Shown here piece by piece: positions 24,195-32,628 of a stretch of DNA of 64,000 nt (position 1 is the stretch's first letter; the number at the start of each line of letters is the position of its first letter). Location of the stretch: contig DIET01000014.1 in assembly GCA_002418765.1 (NCBI GenBank), forward strand, positions 1-64,000, given 5' to 3'. Position numbers and translations under genes: made by a program. The notes beneath the pieces were generated by a model. That model did no database searches, was not told where the DNA came from, and saw only the letters and a program-made list of their open reading frames with translations. Origin of the DNA: Peptococcaceae bacterium UBA5767 (GTDB taxonomy: Bacteria; Bacillota; TC1; UBA5767).

Positions 24195-25055
24195 ATGAGT
24201 ATCAAAGAAATTGCTATTGTTTCCGGGAAAGGTGGCACAGGTAAAACATCTCTCATTGCTTCTATGATTCCCTATTTTGAAAATTTGGTCATGGCAGATT
24301 GTGACGTTGATGCTCCTGATTTAAATATCTTACTTCCTGAAACCAATGTTTTTGAAAAAGATTTTGTGGGATTGCAGCGTCCTGCGATAGATGAAAACCT
24401 ATGTACGCACTGTAACTTATGCGTAGATCATTGTCATTTTCATGCTATATCCGAAGGACCAGAAATCAATTTATCCAAATGCGAGGGTTGTGGCGTTTGT
24501 GAGTTTGTATGCCCTGCAAAAGCCATCACCATGCAAGATTATCGTGTAGGGAAAATTTTTAATAGTGTAACAGAATTTGGTGAGATGGTGAGGGCACGCC
24601 TCATTCCTGGAGAAGAAACATCTGGAAAATTGGTGGCGCAAGTACGTAGTCTGGCTCTTGATATTGCCAAACAGAAAGGAAGGGATTGGATTCTCATCGA
24701 CGGCTCTCCAGGAATTGCATGTAATGTGATTTCTTCGTTAACCGGCGTACAAAAAGCCATTGTAGTTATTGAACCGACAGTTTCAGGCTTACATGATCTT
24801 GCGAAAATCCATCAGTTGATATCTAGTTTTTCAATTGAAATTTTGATTGTCATCAATAAAGCAGACTTGTCACAAGAAGGTCTAAGTAGTATTGAGAAAT
24901 ATTGCTCAGATAATCAACTGCCCATAGTTTTGCGTATTCCATTTCGCAGATCTATGGTTGAAGCGATTGTAAACAAGTGTCTTCCTTCTCTTTATGATCC
25001 GGATTTTTTTAAAGAGATTGGATTTGAAGATTTTATAGGTATTGTTAAATCCTGA
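24195..25055 (+). CDS. MinD/Mrp-like P-loop ATPase with inserted 2[4Fe-4S] ferredoxin domain (second copy)
   Basis: Paralogue of the preceding gene with the same layout: Walker A SGKGGTGKTS (residues 10-19), cluster ligands C70, C73, C76, C80 and C96, C99, C102, C106, and the switch region DGSPGIAC near residue 173. It is 286 residues long. In the switch motif DGSPG replaces the DSPPG of the first copy, so the two are not recent duplicates. It ends the operon at a hairpin shared with the convergent rqcH gene. Function as for the first copy, by inference only. Confidence 0.88.
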   Translation: MSIKEIAIVSGKGGTGKTSLIASMIPYFENLVMADCDVDAPDLNILLPETNVFEKDFVGLQRPAIDENLCTHCNLCVDHCHFHAISEGPEINLSKCEGCGVCEFVCPAKAITMQDYRVGKIFNSVTEFGEMVRARLIPGEETSGKLVAQVRSLALDIAKQKGRDWILIDGSPGIACNVISSLTGVQKAIVVIEPTVSGLHDLAKIHQLISSFSIEILIVINKADLSQEGLSSIEKYCSDNQLPIVLRIPFRRSMVEAIVNKCLPSLYDPDFFKEIGFEDFIGIVKS

Positions 25056-25059
25056 TACT

Positions 25060-25089
25060 AAGGCTACAGATTCATTTATCTGTAGCCTT
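25060..25089. terminator. Convergent hairpin between the ATPase operon and rqcH
   Basis: AAGGCTACAGAT (25060-25071) pairs with ATCTGTAGCCTT (25078-25089), a 12-bp perfect stem. CTTTG follows on the + strand. It covers the last codons of rqcH on the minus strand and probably serves the + strand operon, perhaps both. Confidence 0.7.
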
Positions 25090-26838
25090 CTTTGTGGTAT
25101 TCATGATCTTTGCTAAAGCTTGTTTGCTAGGGTCTACCAATATGGTTTGATTGGATTCATACGTGACCATGCCCGCTTTGGCTTTGTTGGGTTTTCGAAG
25201 GTTCTTCTTAAAGGTATAGTCAACAGGCACCTTAGATGAATCTCTGCCTTTGGAATGAGCCGCCGCCAGCAATGCGGCCTCCAAAAGGGATTGGTCGTCA
25301 TAGTTTCCTTGATTCGTTTTTAGAATTACATGTGAGCCGGGGATTTGCTTGGTATGCAGCCACAAATCATGTCCTTCAGCCGATTTTGTCAATGCGTCAT
25401 TTTGTTTGTTATTCTTGCCGACATAAATATCAAGACCCGTAGAGGAAACAAAATGCAGAGGAAGGCTGATAGGATTGGCAGATTTTTTGTTTTTTTTATG
25501 TACCTGATAGGTTGAGTCGCCCAGTATCTCATCTCTGATTTCCAATAGTTCAATAGGGCTGTCTGCCTCATCTACAGATAGAAGGACGGAATCTAAATAG
25601 GCAATTTCTTTTTCTAGGGTATAAAGCATTTCTCTGGAAATTTTGGCGGCTTCTCTGATTTTACTGACGCGTTTGAAATAACGACTCACATTAGCAGATG
25701 GGCTTAATGAAGGATCTAGTGGAATCGTGATTTTTCCAAAATCTGGATCATAGTAGTTATCAACCACAATTTCTTTCATGCCATTTCGTATCTGGTATAA
25801 ATTGGCTGTCAAAAGTTCACCTTTAATACGTTCCATATCTGTTTCTTTTGCCAGACAGATATTTTGTTGATGTATTTTTAGTTTTTTTTCAAGTTTTTTG
25901 ATTCGTAAGGATACATTCTTTCGAAGAATTTGCTTTTCGTGTTGAATGGATTGGAGAAGGTTTTTCGTAGTGTAAACAGCATCGAGAGCTTCTGAAAAAC
26001 CACTGCAAATCTGTGTGTTATCCATGGGGAATAAGCTTACTTGATGCGGTATGTCTTCTTGATATTGAATATAGGCGCAAAAAGGTGGATTCTGTAATGT
26101 TTTTTTAAAAGAGGCAAGACAGTTTTCGAGTACAGTAAGTTCCATTTTGGAAAATTCAGGCAAGGTAAGGGATGGAATGGCGCAGTATTGAAGCAATGTT
26201 TTGGATGTATGGATGGATAGACCCTGAAACATTGCACTCAATAATTTTTCGATTGTCCAGTCCCCGTTGATTGCTGTCTGAGCCACAAGATCCGGAATTA
26301 AATTTTGCATAGTATATTCTAAAAGATTATGCTTTGAGCTTGATGGCGGAAAAACATAGGGTAGGTTAGGGAGAACTTCCCGATGCCTTGATATGAGATG
26401 GTTGTATTTTTTCATGGCATCGATAATAATAAAACTCTCATCAACCAGAATCATATTAGAATGTTTTCCCATAACTTCCAAAATGATCGTTTTTCTACTT
26501 AAATCACCGATATCATTTCTAGTAGCAAAATGAATAAACAGAATTCTGTCCATTTGGAAGGTTTCTATGTTTATAATCTTTGCCCCGGAAAGATGTTTTC
26601 TCAGTACCATGGTGAACAAGGAAGGTTGGGAAGGAGCATGAAAGTCCTGGTGGCTAATATAGAGACCACCATCCACTGGATGGATAGACAATAATAGCTG
26701 ATGGGAAGATTGTGCAGAACGGACTTTGATGAGAATTTGACCTTTATCGAGTCCATGTATTTTATCTATCCGACCATTTTTAAGTGTGTGATTGAGTTCG
26801 TTGGTTAGACAATATAGCAATATACCGTCAGTGGTCAT
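25072..26838 (-). CDS. rqcH: Rqc2 homologue RqcH (NFACT/FbpA family)
   Basis: Ribosome quality-control factor that binds stalled 50S subunits carrying peptidyl-tRNA and directs C-terminal alanine tailing in bacteria. The 588-residue protein has the full family layout: an N-terminal NFACT-N domain beginning MTTDGILLYCLTNEL, a helix-hairpin region, a long coiled coil (about residues 290-430) rich in Lys, Glu and Gln, and the NFACT-R domain near the C-terminus with DLWLHTKQIPGSHVIL. AAGGAGA precedes the ATG on the minus strand. It stands alone, divergent from dapF. Older databases call it fibronectin-binding protein; that function is not implied here. Confidence 0.94.
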   Translation of the reverse strand: MTTDGILLYCLTNELNHTLKNGRIDKIHGLDKGQILIKVRSAQSSHQLLLSIHPVDGGLYISHQDFHAPSQPSLFTMVLRKHLSGAKIINIETFQMDRILFIHFATRNDIGDLSRKTIILEVMGKHSNMILVDESFIIIDAMKKYNHLISRHREVLPNLPYVFPPSSSKHNLLEYTMQNLIPDLVAQTAINGDWTIEKLLSAMFQGLSIHTSKTLLQYCAIPSLTLPEFSKMELTVLENCLASFKKTLQNPPFCAYIQYQEDIPHQVSLFPMDNTQICSGFSEALDAVYTTKNLLQSIQHEKQILRKNVSLRIKKLEKKLKIHQQNICLAKETDMERIKGELLTANLYQIRNGMKEIVVDNYYDPDFGKITIPLDPSLSPSANVSRYFKRVSKIREAAKISREMLYTLEKEIAYLDSVLLSVDEADSPIELLEIRDEILGDSTYQVHKKNKKSANPISLPLHFVSSTGLDIYVGKNNKQNDALTKSAEGHDLWLHTKQIPGSHVILKTNQGNYDDQSLLEAALLAAAHSKGRDSSKVPVDYTFKKNLRKPNKAKAGMVTYESNQTILVDPSKQALAKIMNTTKKATDK

Positions 26839-26960
26839 AGAATCTTCTCCTTATTAGATGTGAGTAAATGTAAAAAGTCTGTTTAGATAATGAAGCTTAA
26901 ATGTACAATCACCCTATGATGATTCAAGTGAAAGGTTTTTCAGCAACTAAGATAGTGTTT

Positions 26961-27108
26961 TAAGGTCTTTGCGTGTAGAAATCCTTAGATTCTTTCTTGG
27001 CAATTCGTGATATGCTTGGCCTAGGGATGGTATACAACCACAATCTGGGTTTACACTGGGTGAATAACTTGATTCCTTAATGCTATTATATCGCTAGAAA
27101 AGACCTTA
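26961..27108 (+). ncRNA. Candidate structured RNA (unclassified)
   Basis: A perfect 10-bp closing stem pairs TAAGGTCTTT (26961-26970) with AAAGACCTTA (27099-27108), extended by GCG/CGC. Inside, ATCCTTAG (26981-26988) pairs with CTAGGGAT (27021-27028, one G-T pair), with smaller hairpins at 27000-27015, 27028-27040 and 27049-27068. A TAAGAT at 26948-26953 could be a -10 placing the 5' end near 26960, but its -35 is poor. Hand folding only; it may be chance. Confidence 0.25.
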
Positions 27109-27169
27109 TGACAATGGTGGGAAAAGAAACAAAAGATTGAGGCCCAGACTATACCTCCTGTTTCTGTTC

Positions 27170-27178
27170 TGATATAAT
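27170..27178 (+). promoter_or_regulatory. Extended -10 promoter before dapF
   Basis: TGATATAAT: TGn directly before a perfect TATAAT (27173-27178). No clear -35. A start near 27185 would leave a leader of about 27 bases. Confidence 0.55.
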
Positions 27179-27211
27179 AATGAAGAATTACGAGAAAAAG
27201 GAGTACGATTC

Positions 27212-28048
27212 ATGAAATTCACCAAAATGCATGGTTTGGGCAATGACTTTGTGATGGTCAAAGAAATAGATCTACCTGAATTTGTTGAACTAGATGTCTT
27301 GGCTCGTTCCGTTTGTGATCGCCATTTTGGAATAGGCGCAGATGGATTGATTATTGCTTGTCCCAGTCAAACATCGGATATTCGGATGAGAATCATTAAT
27401 TCTGACGGCAGTGAAGCAGAAATGTGTGGCAATGGAATCCGGTGCTTCGCCAAGTATGTTTTTGAAGAAAAAATGGTAATGGAAAATAGCATGACAGTCG
27501 AAACATTGGCCGGTGAAATGATTCCTGTGTTGCAGTGGGTTGATGAAGAAATGCAAGGGATATCAGTGGATATGAATGAGCCGCATTTTCTGTCGAAAGA
27601 GATACCAGTTAATCTCGATGTCGATATTGTGCTCAATCATCCTTTTGATTTGGATGGCAGGTCAGTAGAAATAACTTGTGTTTCTATGGGCAATCCCCAT
27701 TGTATCGTTTATGTGGACGATATTGATAGCATTCCTCTTAGTCAATGGGGACCTTTCATTGAAAATCATTCGATTTTTCCCCATAAAACCAACGTGGAAT
27801 TTGTAGAAGTAGTGAATGACAGTACATTGAAAATGCGAGTCTGGGAACGTGGTGCTGCTGAGACATTGGCCTGCGGAACAGGCGCTTGCGCTACATTGGT
27901 TGCTTCTGTTTTGACCAAGCAGTCCAAGAGAGAAGCGACGGTCATGCTGGCTGGTGGGAATTTGCATATATATTGGGATGAACATGACAATCATGTTTAT
28001 ATGACAGGGCCAGCAACAAATGTATTTACAGGAGATTACATCATTTAG
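27212..28048 (+). CDS. dapF: Diaminopimelate epimerase
   Basis: Converts LL- to meso-diaminopimelate for lysine and peptidoglycan, using two cysteines without a cofactor. Both are present: C72 in EMCGNGIRC and C221 in LACGTGACA. The N-terminal MHGLGNDF is also conserved. It has 278 residues, a normal length. AAAAAGGAG precedes ATG 27212. It is followed 9 bases later by the LL-DAP aminotransferase gene, so product and substrate enzymes are paired: the aminotransferase makes LL-DAP, which DapF epimerises. Confidence 0.97.
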   Translation: MKFTKMHGLGNDFVMVKEIDLPEFVELDVLARSVCDRHFGIGADGLIIACPSQTSDIRMRIINSDGSEAEMCGNGIRCFAKYVFEEKMVMENSMTVETLAGEMIPVLQWVDEEMQGISVDMNEPHFLSKEIPVNLDVDIVLNHPFDLDGRSVEITCVSMGNPHCIVYVDDIDSIPLSQWGPFIENHSIFPHKTNVEFVEVVNDSTLKMRVWERGAAETLACGTGACATLVASVLTKQSKREATVMLAGGNLHIYWDEHDNHVYMTGPATNVFTGDYII

Positions 28049-28057
28049 GAGGAACAG

Positions 28058-29230
28058 ATGGAACAAGCACAGAGAATTCAGAAACTACCACCATACTTGT
28101 TTGCCAGAATCGAACGCAAAGTGGCAGAAGCCAAAGAAAAAGGAATTGATGTTATTTCGTTGGGCATCGGAGATCCTGACCAACCAACACCAACACATAT
28201 TATTGAGGCTCTAAAGAAGGCAGCTGATGATCCTACCAATCATCAATACCCCACATCTACAGGTATGATGGATTATAGGAATAGTATTGCTAATTTCTAT
28301 CATAACCGGTTTGGTGTTGATATTGACCCAAAACAAGAAGTGGTTGCTTTGATTGGCTCAAAAGAAGGTATTGCCAATATAAGTTATTGTTACGTCAATC
28401 CTGGTGATATTAATTTGGTTCCAGATCCAGGGTATCCTGTTTACGGCATTGGAACGCTTCTTGCTGGCGGAGAATCTTATTTGATGCCATTGTTAGAAGA
28501 AAATGAATATCTTCCGGATTTATCCAAGATCCCGGAAGATATTGCTAAAAAAGCCAAGCTGATGTTTATAAACTATCCAAATAATCCTACAGGTGCCATT
28601 GCTCCCCTTTCGTTTTATGAGGATGTGGTTGCATTTGCAAAAAAATATGACATTATTGTTTGTTCGGATGCTGCATATACAGAAGTTACGTTTGATGGAT
28701 ATGTGGCGCCCAGCTTCATGCAGGCAAAAGGAGCCAAAGAAGTAGGCATTGAATTTTTTTCACTCAGCAAACCTTTCAATATGACAGGATGGAGAGTAGG
28801 CGCTGCAGTAGGCCGGAGGGACGTAATCGAGGCATTGGGACGCATCAAATCCAATATTGATTCAGGGGCTTTTCAAGCAGTGCAACTTGCAGCTAAGGCA
28901 GGATTGGATGGTAGCTATGATTATATCAGACATACGCAATCTGTTTATAGTGAAAGAATGGATGTCTGTGTGGCTGGTTTAAAAGAATTAGGTTGGGATA
29001 TTAAGAAACCACAAGGTACTTTTTACATATGGCTTAGAGTCCCACGTGGTTATACATCAGCTGAATTTGCAGAATTTGTTCTTGAGAAGGCGGGTGTCAT
29101 TATTACACCTGGTAATGGATATGGGCAGTATGGAGAAGGTTATTTTAGGATCTCTTTATGTATTGACAAAGATCGAATTGTTGAAGCTTTGAAAAGAATG
29201 AAAGATGCCATTGGGAAAATTGAGTTATAA
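28058..29230 (+). CDS. dapL: LL-diaminopimelate aminotransferase
   Basis: PLP enzyme expected to convert tetrahydrodipicolinate to LL-DAP with glutamate as amino donor, bypassing the succinyl or acetyl branches. It is a class I aminotransferase of 390 residues. The PLP lysine is K238 in SLSKPFNMTGWR, and the motifs NYPNNPTGA and LGIGDPDQPTP are typical of DapL and its close relatives. The neighbouring dapF strongly supports the DapL assignment over a general aspartate or alanine aminotransferase. AGGAGG lies just before ATG 28058. A strong hairpin follows the stop. Confidence 0.9.
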   Translation: MEQAQRIQKLPPYLFARIERKVAEAKEKGIDVISLGIGDPDQPTPTHIIEALKKAADDPTNHQYPTSTGMMDYRNSIANFYHNRFGVDIDPKQEVVALIGSKEGIANISYCYVNPGDINLVPDPGYPVYGIGTLLAGGESYLMPLLEENEYLPDLSKIPEDIAKKAKLMFINYPNNPTGAIAPLSFYEDVVAFAKKYDIIVCSDAAYTEVTFDGYVAPSFMQAKGAKEVGIEFFSLSKPFNMTGWRVGAAVGRRDVIEALGRIKSNIDSGAFQAVQLAAKAGLDGSYDYIRHTQSVYSERMDVCVAGLKELGWDIKKPQGTFYIWLRVPRGYTSAEFAEFVLEKAGVIITPGNGYGQYGEGYFRISLCIDKDRIVEALKRMKDAIGKIEL

Positions 29231-29259
29231 GATAAGGCGACCAAAAGGTCGCCTTATCT
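29230..29259 (+). terminator. Terminator hairpin after dapL
   Basis: AGATAAGGCGACC (29230-29242) pairs perfectly with GGTCGCCTTATCT (29247-29259) across AAAA. The T tract is weak (GTCATTCTCTT). Confidence 0.75.
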
Positions 29260-29353
29260 GTCATTCTCTTAAAGGAATCAAAGATTATTTCACGAAATAA
29301 AGTATTAATGTTGGACATATTTAAAAATACATGAGAGACAGGAGATGGTTGTT

Positions 29354-30232
29354 ATGGTTAGTAGCATGACGGGGTATGGCATTGGCGAAGCCAAAGGTGA
29401 TGGACACGTTGTTACGGTGGAGATTAAAGGTATCAACAGCAGATTCTGTGAAGTAAAGACCAGAATCCCAAGGAAGTTCTCTATATTTGAAGAAAAATTG
29501 AATCGAAAAATGAAGGAAAAGTTTTCGCGGGGTTTTTTTGAGATTCATGTAAATTATAAAGAAATGGAAGAAAATCACAAACCACTGAGGATTGACAAAG
29601 GGTTGGCGATGGCCTATCATAAAAACTTAAGAGATCTGGCTGAAATGTTGAATATTAAAGATGAGATTTCGATTATGAGTATTGCAGCTTTGCCTGATGT
29701 AATGGTCATTGATGATGAGATAGAAGACTTGGACGCATTATGGATTTTAACGAAAATGGCATTCTATGATGCCATCAAAAAAGTACAATCCATGCGATTA
29801 GATGAAGGATTTGTCTTAAAGAAAGATATAGTGGAAAGAACAGAAGTCTTGAAGTCTATGATGATGGTTGTTCAGCAATGGAGCACAGAGAATCTGATTG
29901 AATACAAAAACAAGTTGTTTGATCGCATTGAGGCGATATTGGGGGATATTCCCATCAATGAAGATAGAATGGCCACGGAAGTTGCCATCTATGCTGATAA
30001 GTCAGATATAACAGAGGAATTGGTGAGACTTGAGAGTCACTTCTCCATGCTTCTCAATACACTGGATGAGGGCGGTCCTGTTGGTAGAAAACTAGATTTT
30101 TTACTTCAAGAAATAAACCGTGAAGTCAATACCATTGGCTCTAAATCACATGTCAGCAAAATTAGTCAGACCGTTGTGGAAATGAAAAGTGAGATTGAAA
30201 AGATTAGAGAACAGATACAAAATCTGGAATAG
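29354..30232 (+). CDS. YicC/YloC-family endoribonuclease
   Basis: Member of the conserved YicC family, reported as an endoribonuclease in several bacteria. The N-terminal VSSMTGYGIGEA motif and the C-terminal DUF1732 region (DEGGPVGRKLDFLLQEINRE shortened, near residues 240-260) mark the family. Length is 292 residues. The start at 29354 is chosen because ACAGGAG ends 9 bases before it; the earlier in-frame ATG at 29345 touches the ribosome-binding site. It leads the typical Firmicute operon yicC-remA-gmk-rpoZ-coaBC. No promoter was clearly recognised in the short gap after the dapL terminator. Confidence 0.93.
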   Translation: MVSSMTGYGIGEAKGDGHVVTVEIKGINSRFCEVKTRIPRKFSIFEEKLNRKMKEKFSRGFFEIHVNYKEMEENHKPLRIDKGLAMAYHKNLRDLAEMLNIKDEISIMSIAALPDVMVIDDEIEDLDALWILTKMAFYDAIKKVQSMRLDEGFVLKKDIVERTEVLKSMMMVVQQWSTENLIEYKNKLFDRIEAILGDIPINEDRMATEVAIYADKSDITEELVRLESHFSMLLNTLDEGGPVGRKLDFLLQEINREVNTIGSKSHVSKISQTVVEMKSEIEKIREQIQNLE

Positions 30233-30249
30233 GAAATAGGAGCAGATAT

Positions 30250-30522
30250 ATGGATATCAAATTGGTTAATATTGGATTTGGAAATATTGTGAATGCCAAT
30301 AGGATTGTGGCTATTGTAAGTCCTGAATCTGCTCCTATCAAAAGACTTGTACAAGATGCCAGAGACCGAAATGAATTGGTTGATGCCACATATGGTCGAA
30401 GAACGCGGGCTGTGATCGTTACAGATTCAAATTACATTGTATTGTCAGCGGTCCAACCGGAAACGGTATCCAATCGACTTTCAAGCAGTAAAGGCATTGT
30501 GGATGTAAGCGAGGGTGAATAA
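30250..30522 (+). CDS. remA: RemA-family DNA-binding regulator (DUF370)
   Basis: Small DNA-binding protein related to RemA, which activates biofilm matrix genes in Bacillus. The 90-residue protein matches from LVNIGFGNIVNANRIVAI through the basic segment TYGRRTRAVIVTDS, which holds the conserved arginines. It sits between yicC and gmk, its conserved place in many Firmicutes including non-biofilm species, so its general role may differ from matrix control. The stop lies directly against the TTG start of gmk. Confidence 0.93.
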   Translation: MDIKLVNIGFGNIVNANRIVAIVSPESAPIKRLVQDARDRNELVDATYGRRTRAVIVTDSNYIVLSAVQPETVSNRLSSSKGIVDVSEGE

Positions 30523-31128
30523 TTGAAGAAACCAGGTATTTTAATTGTCATTTCAGGACCTTCGGGTGCCGGTAAAGGCACTTTGGCCAAAGCGCTGATG
30601 CGTAAAAGAGAAGGAATTGAATTATCTATTTCTGCTACGACTCGTGAAAAACGCCCCGGTGAGCATGACGGAGTAACCTATTATTATCTGCAAGAGGAAG
30701 AGTTTTTGGGGAAAATCAATCAAGGGCTCTTCCTTGAATATGCCAAAGTTTATGATCATTATTATGGTACGATCAAGGAGAAGGTATTGCAGGCATTAGA
30801 AAATAATATTGACGTTATCTTGGAAATTGACATTCAAGGTGCCTTACAAATCAAACAGAGTTATTCAGACGCAGTTTTTATTTTTGTTTTGCCTCCCTCA
30901 CTAGAGGTATTGAAGGAACGGATTTTTTGTAGAGATCGTGAACCATTGGAAGAAATTGAAAAAAGACTTAATGAAGTCAAGAATGAGCTGACATACATTG
31001 ATGAATATGATTATGTAGTCATTAATGATGAAATCGAAGAAGCTGTTCGACAACTGGAATGTATTATTGAAGCGGAAAAGTGCAAATCGAATCATCGATT
31101 CTTTAATTTTGATTTTAAGGGGGAGTAA
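30523..31128 (+). CDS. gmk: Guanylate kinase
   Basis: Phosphorylates GMP to GDP with ATP. The P-loop is SGPSGAGKGT (residues 11-20), and the GMP-binding arginine block TTREKRPGEHDG follows near residue 40. It has 201 residues, a normal length. The start codon is TTG at 30523, directly after the remA stop, with GAGGGTGA as ribosome-binding site; no in-frame ATG lies near the P-loop. Its place before rpoZ is conserved. Confidence 0.97.
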   Translation: MKKPGILIVISGPSGAGKGTLAKALMRKREGIELSISATTREKRPGEHDGVTYYYLQEEEFLGKINQGLFLEYAKVYDHYYGTIKEKVLQALENNIDVILEIDIQGALQIKQSYSDAVFIFVLPPSLEVLKERIFCRDREPLEEIEKRLNEVKNELTYIDEYDYVVINDEIEEAVRQLECIIEAEKCKSNHRFFNFDFKGE

Positions 31129-31130
31129 TA

Positions 31131-31322
31131 ATGAAAGAACCTACAGTAGATAAATTGATGGCAAGAATTCCTAGTAAATATACTTTGGTAATGGTTGCCT
31201 CTAAGCGAGCACGTCAACTGATCGAAATGCCAGATTTGGATTTTGAACATGGCAGCAAACCGATTATGAAAGCTTTGGAGGAAATTGCGACAGGGGATGT
31301 AGGTTGTATCATAGCGGAGTAG
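31131..31322 (+). CDS. rpoZ: RNA polymerase omega subunit
   Basis: Small subunit that helps assemble and stabilise RNA polymerase. The 63-residue protein contains the conserved core YTLVMVASKRARQLIE and the following KPIMKALEEIATG. It is at the short end of the family. GGGGGAG precedes ATG 31131, 2 bases after gmk. Confidence 0.95.
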   Translation: MKEPTVDKLMARIPSKYTLVMVASKRARQLIEMPDLDFEHGSKPIMKALEEIATGDVGCIIAE

Positions 31323-31329
31323 AAATGAA

Positions 31330-32604
31330 ATGATGAATAAAAAATCTGTGGTGCTTGGTATCACCGGCGGCATTGCTGCCTATAAGGCAATTGATCTGGC
31401 CAGTGTTATGACGAAGCATGGACTTGATGTCCATGTCGTCTTGACAAGAGAGGCATTAAAATTCGTTACGCCCTTGACCTTGGAAGTCATTACCAAAAAT
31501 CAGGTTTGGACAGATGACAATTGTTTGGAAAAAAGTTCAATACCGCATATAAAATTGGCTGATTTGGCCGATCTGGTTGTTGTGGCACCTGCTACAGCCA
31601 ATACGATGGCCAAGGGAGCCAACGGTTTGGCTGATAATCTCTTGAGTTCGATTCTATTGGCTACTGAAAAACCTGTACTTTATGTGCCAGCAATGAATAC
31701 AAAAATGTATGAACATGAGGCTACCCAACGCAATTTTCGTGATTTAAAAGAACAAGGTGCCATCATTATGGACCCTGCAGTGGGTATGCTGGCTTGTGGA
31801 AGCCAAGGTAAAGGACGATATCCTAGCAATAAACTGGTCTTGGTCGAAATCGAAAAAATTCTATATGGAGATAGAGCTTTACAAGGATTTAAGGTGTTGG
31901 TTACTGCCGGTGGAACCAGGGAGGCAATTGATCCAGTTCGCTATGTCGGGAATCGCAGCAGTGGGAAAATGGGAGCGGCTCTTTGTGAAGAAGCTTTGAG
32001 TAGAGGGGCAGAGGTTACCTTGATTCTAGGAAGTCACGAATTACTTTATCTTCCGGAGGTTACTATAATTCAAGTTGAATCAGCTGAAGAAATGTATCAA
32101 GCTGTCATGGAACAGATTGATATGCAAGATATTATAATCAAGGCTGCAGCAGTAGCTGATTTTACACCGATGAAACCGATGTCAAACAAAATGAAAAAGA
32201 ACACAATAAACGTGGTATCAGATAACGAAAGTTCTATGGAAGTAAGTGGTGGTGCAAGACCGGATACGCCTAAAACTATTGAATTGGTGATGGTGGCGAC
32301 CAAAGACATTTTAAAGGAAATTGCTCAGAGGAAGAAAAAACAAATTGTAGTTGGTTTTGCAGCCGAAACTGAGAAACTAGAGGAAAATGCAAAACAAAAA
32401 TTAATCAATAAAAAGTTGGATATGATTGTGGCCAATGATGTTACCAATAAAGATAGTGGATTTGGTTCTGATCATAACAAAGTCACCTTGTTTTTAAAAA
32501 ATGGAAAAACAAAGGATTTGGAATGGATGCCAAAATCCGAGTTGGCCAAGCATATTATTGATGAAATAATTGCCATGACAAAATTTGGTAAAATGGCAAG
32601 ATGA
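31330..32604 (+). CDS. coaBC: Bifunctional phosphopantothenoylcysteine decarboxylase / phosphopantothenate-cysteine ligase
   Basis: Two steps of coenzyme A synthesis in one protein. The N-terminal CoaC flavoprotein domain (residues 1-180) has LGITGGIAAYKA, the PAMNTKMYEH motif and the cysteine in LACGSQGKGR. The C-terminal CoaB domain (about 190-424) begins VLVTAGGTREAIDPVRYVGN and has the dimer and CTP-binding region around IKAAAVADFTP. An additional stretch of roughly 20 residues, rich in Ser, Asn and Asp (about 292-312), lies between KKNTINV and the TIELVMVATKDIL segment, where relatives usually have a short turn. The preceding operon order is standard. Confidence 0.95.
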   Translation: MMNKKSVVLGITGGIAAYKAIDLASVMTKHGLDVHVVLTREALKFVTPLTLEVITKNQVWTDDNCLEKSSIPHIKLADLADLVVVAPATANTMAKGANGLADNLLSSILLATEKPVLYVPAMNTKMYEHEATQRNFRDLKEQGAIIMDPAVGMLACGSQGKGRYPSNKLVLVEIEKILYGDRALQGFKVLVTAGGTREAIDPVRYVGNRSSGKMGAALCEEALSRGAEVTLILGSHELLYLPEVTIIQVESAEEMYQAVMEQIDMQDIIIKAAAVADFTPMKPMSNKMKKNTINVVSDNESSMEVSGGARPDTPKTIELVMVATKDILKEIAQRKKKQIVVGFAAETEKLEENAKQKLINKKLDMIVANDVTNKDSGFGSDHNKVTLFLKNGKTKDLEWMPKSELAKHIIDEIIAMTKFGKMAR

Positions 32605-32628
32605 GAAAGGATTTTAAAGAGAAACTTT

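Larger units (their letters stand above)
26839..27211. other. Intergenic region between rqcH and dapF (373 bases)
   Basis: The only gap above 300 bases without a gene. No convincing ORF was seen. It holds a possible minus-strand promoter for rqcH (TTGAAT and TACATT 16 bases apart, covering 26900-26927), a candidate structured RNA at 26961-27108 and an extended -10 promoter next to dapF. No lysine riboswitch, T-box or other known leader motif was recognised. Confidence 0.6.

Noticed and set aside
26961..27211. Lysine riboswitch or T-box before dapF
   Set aside because: The conserved T-box AGGGTGG core and the lysine-riboswitch core motifs were not found.
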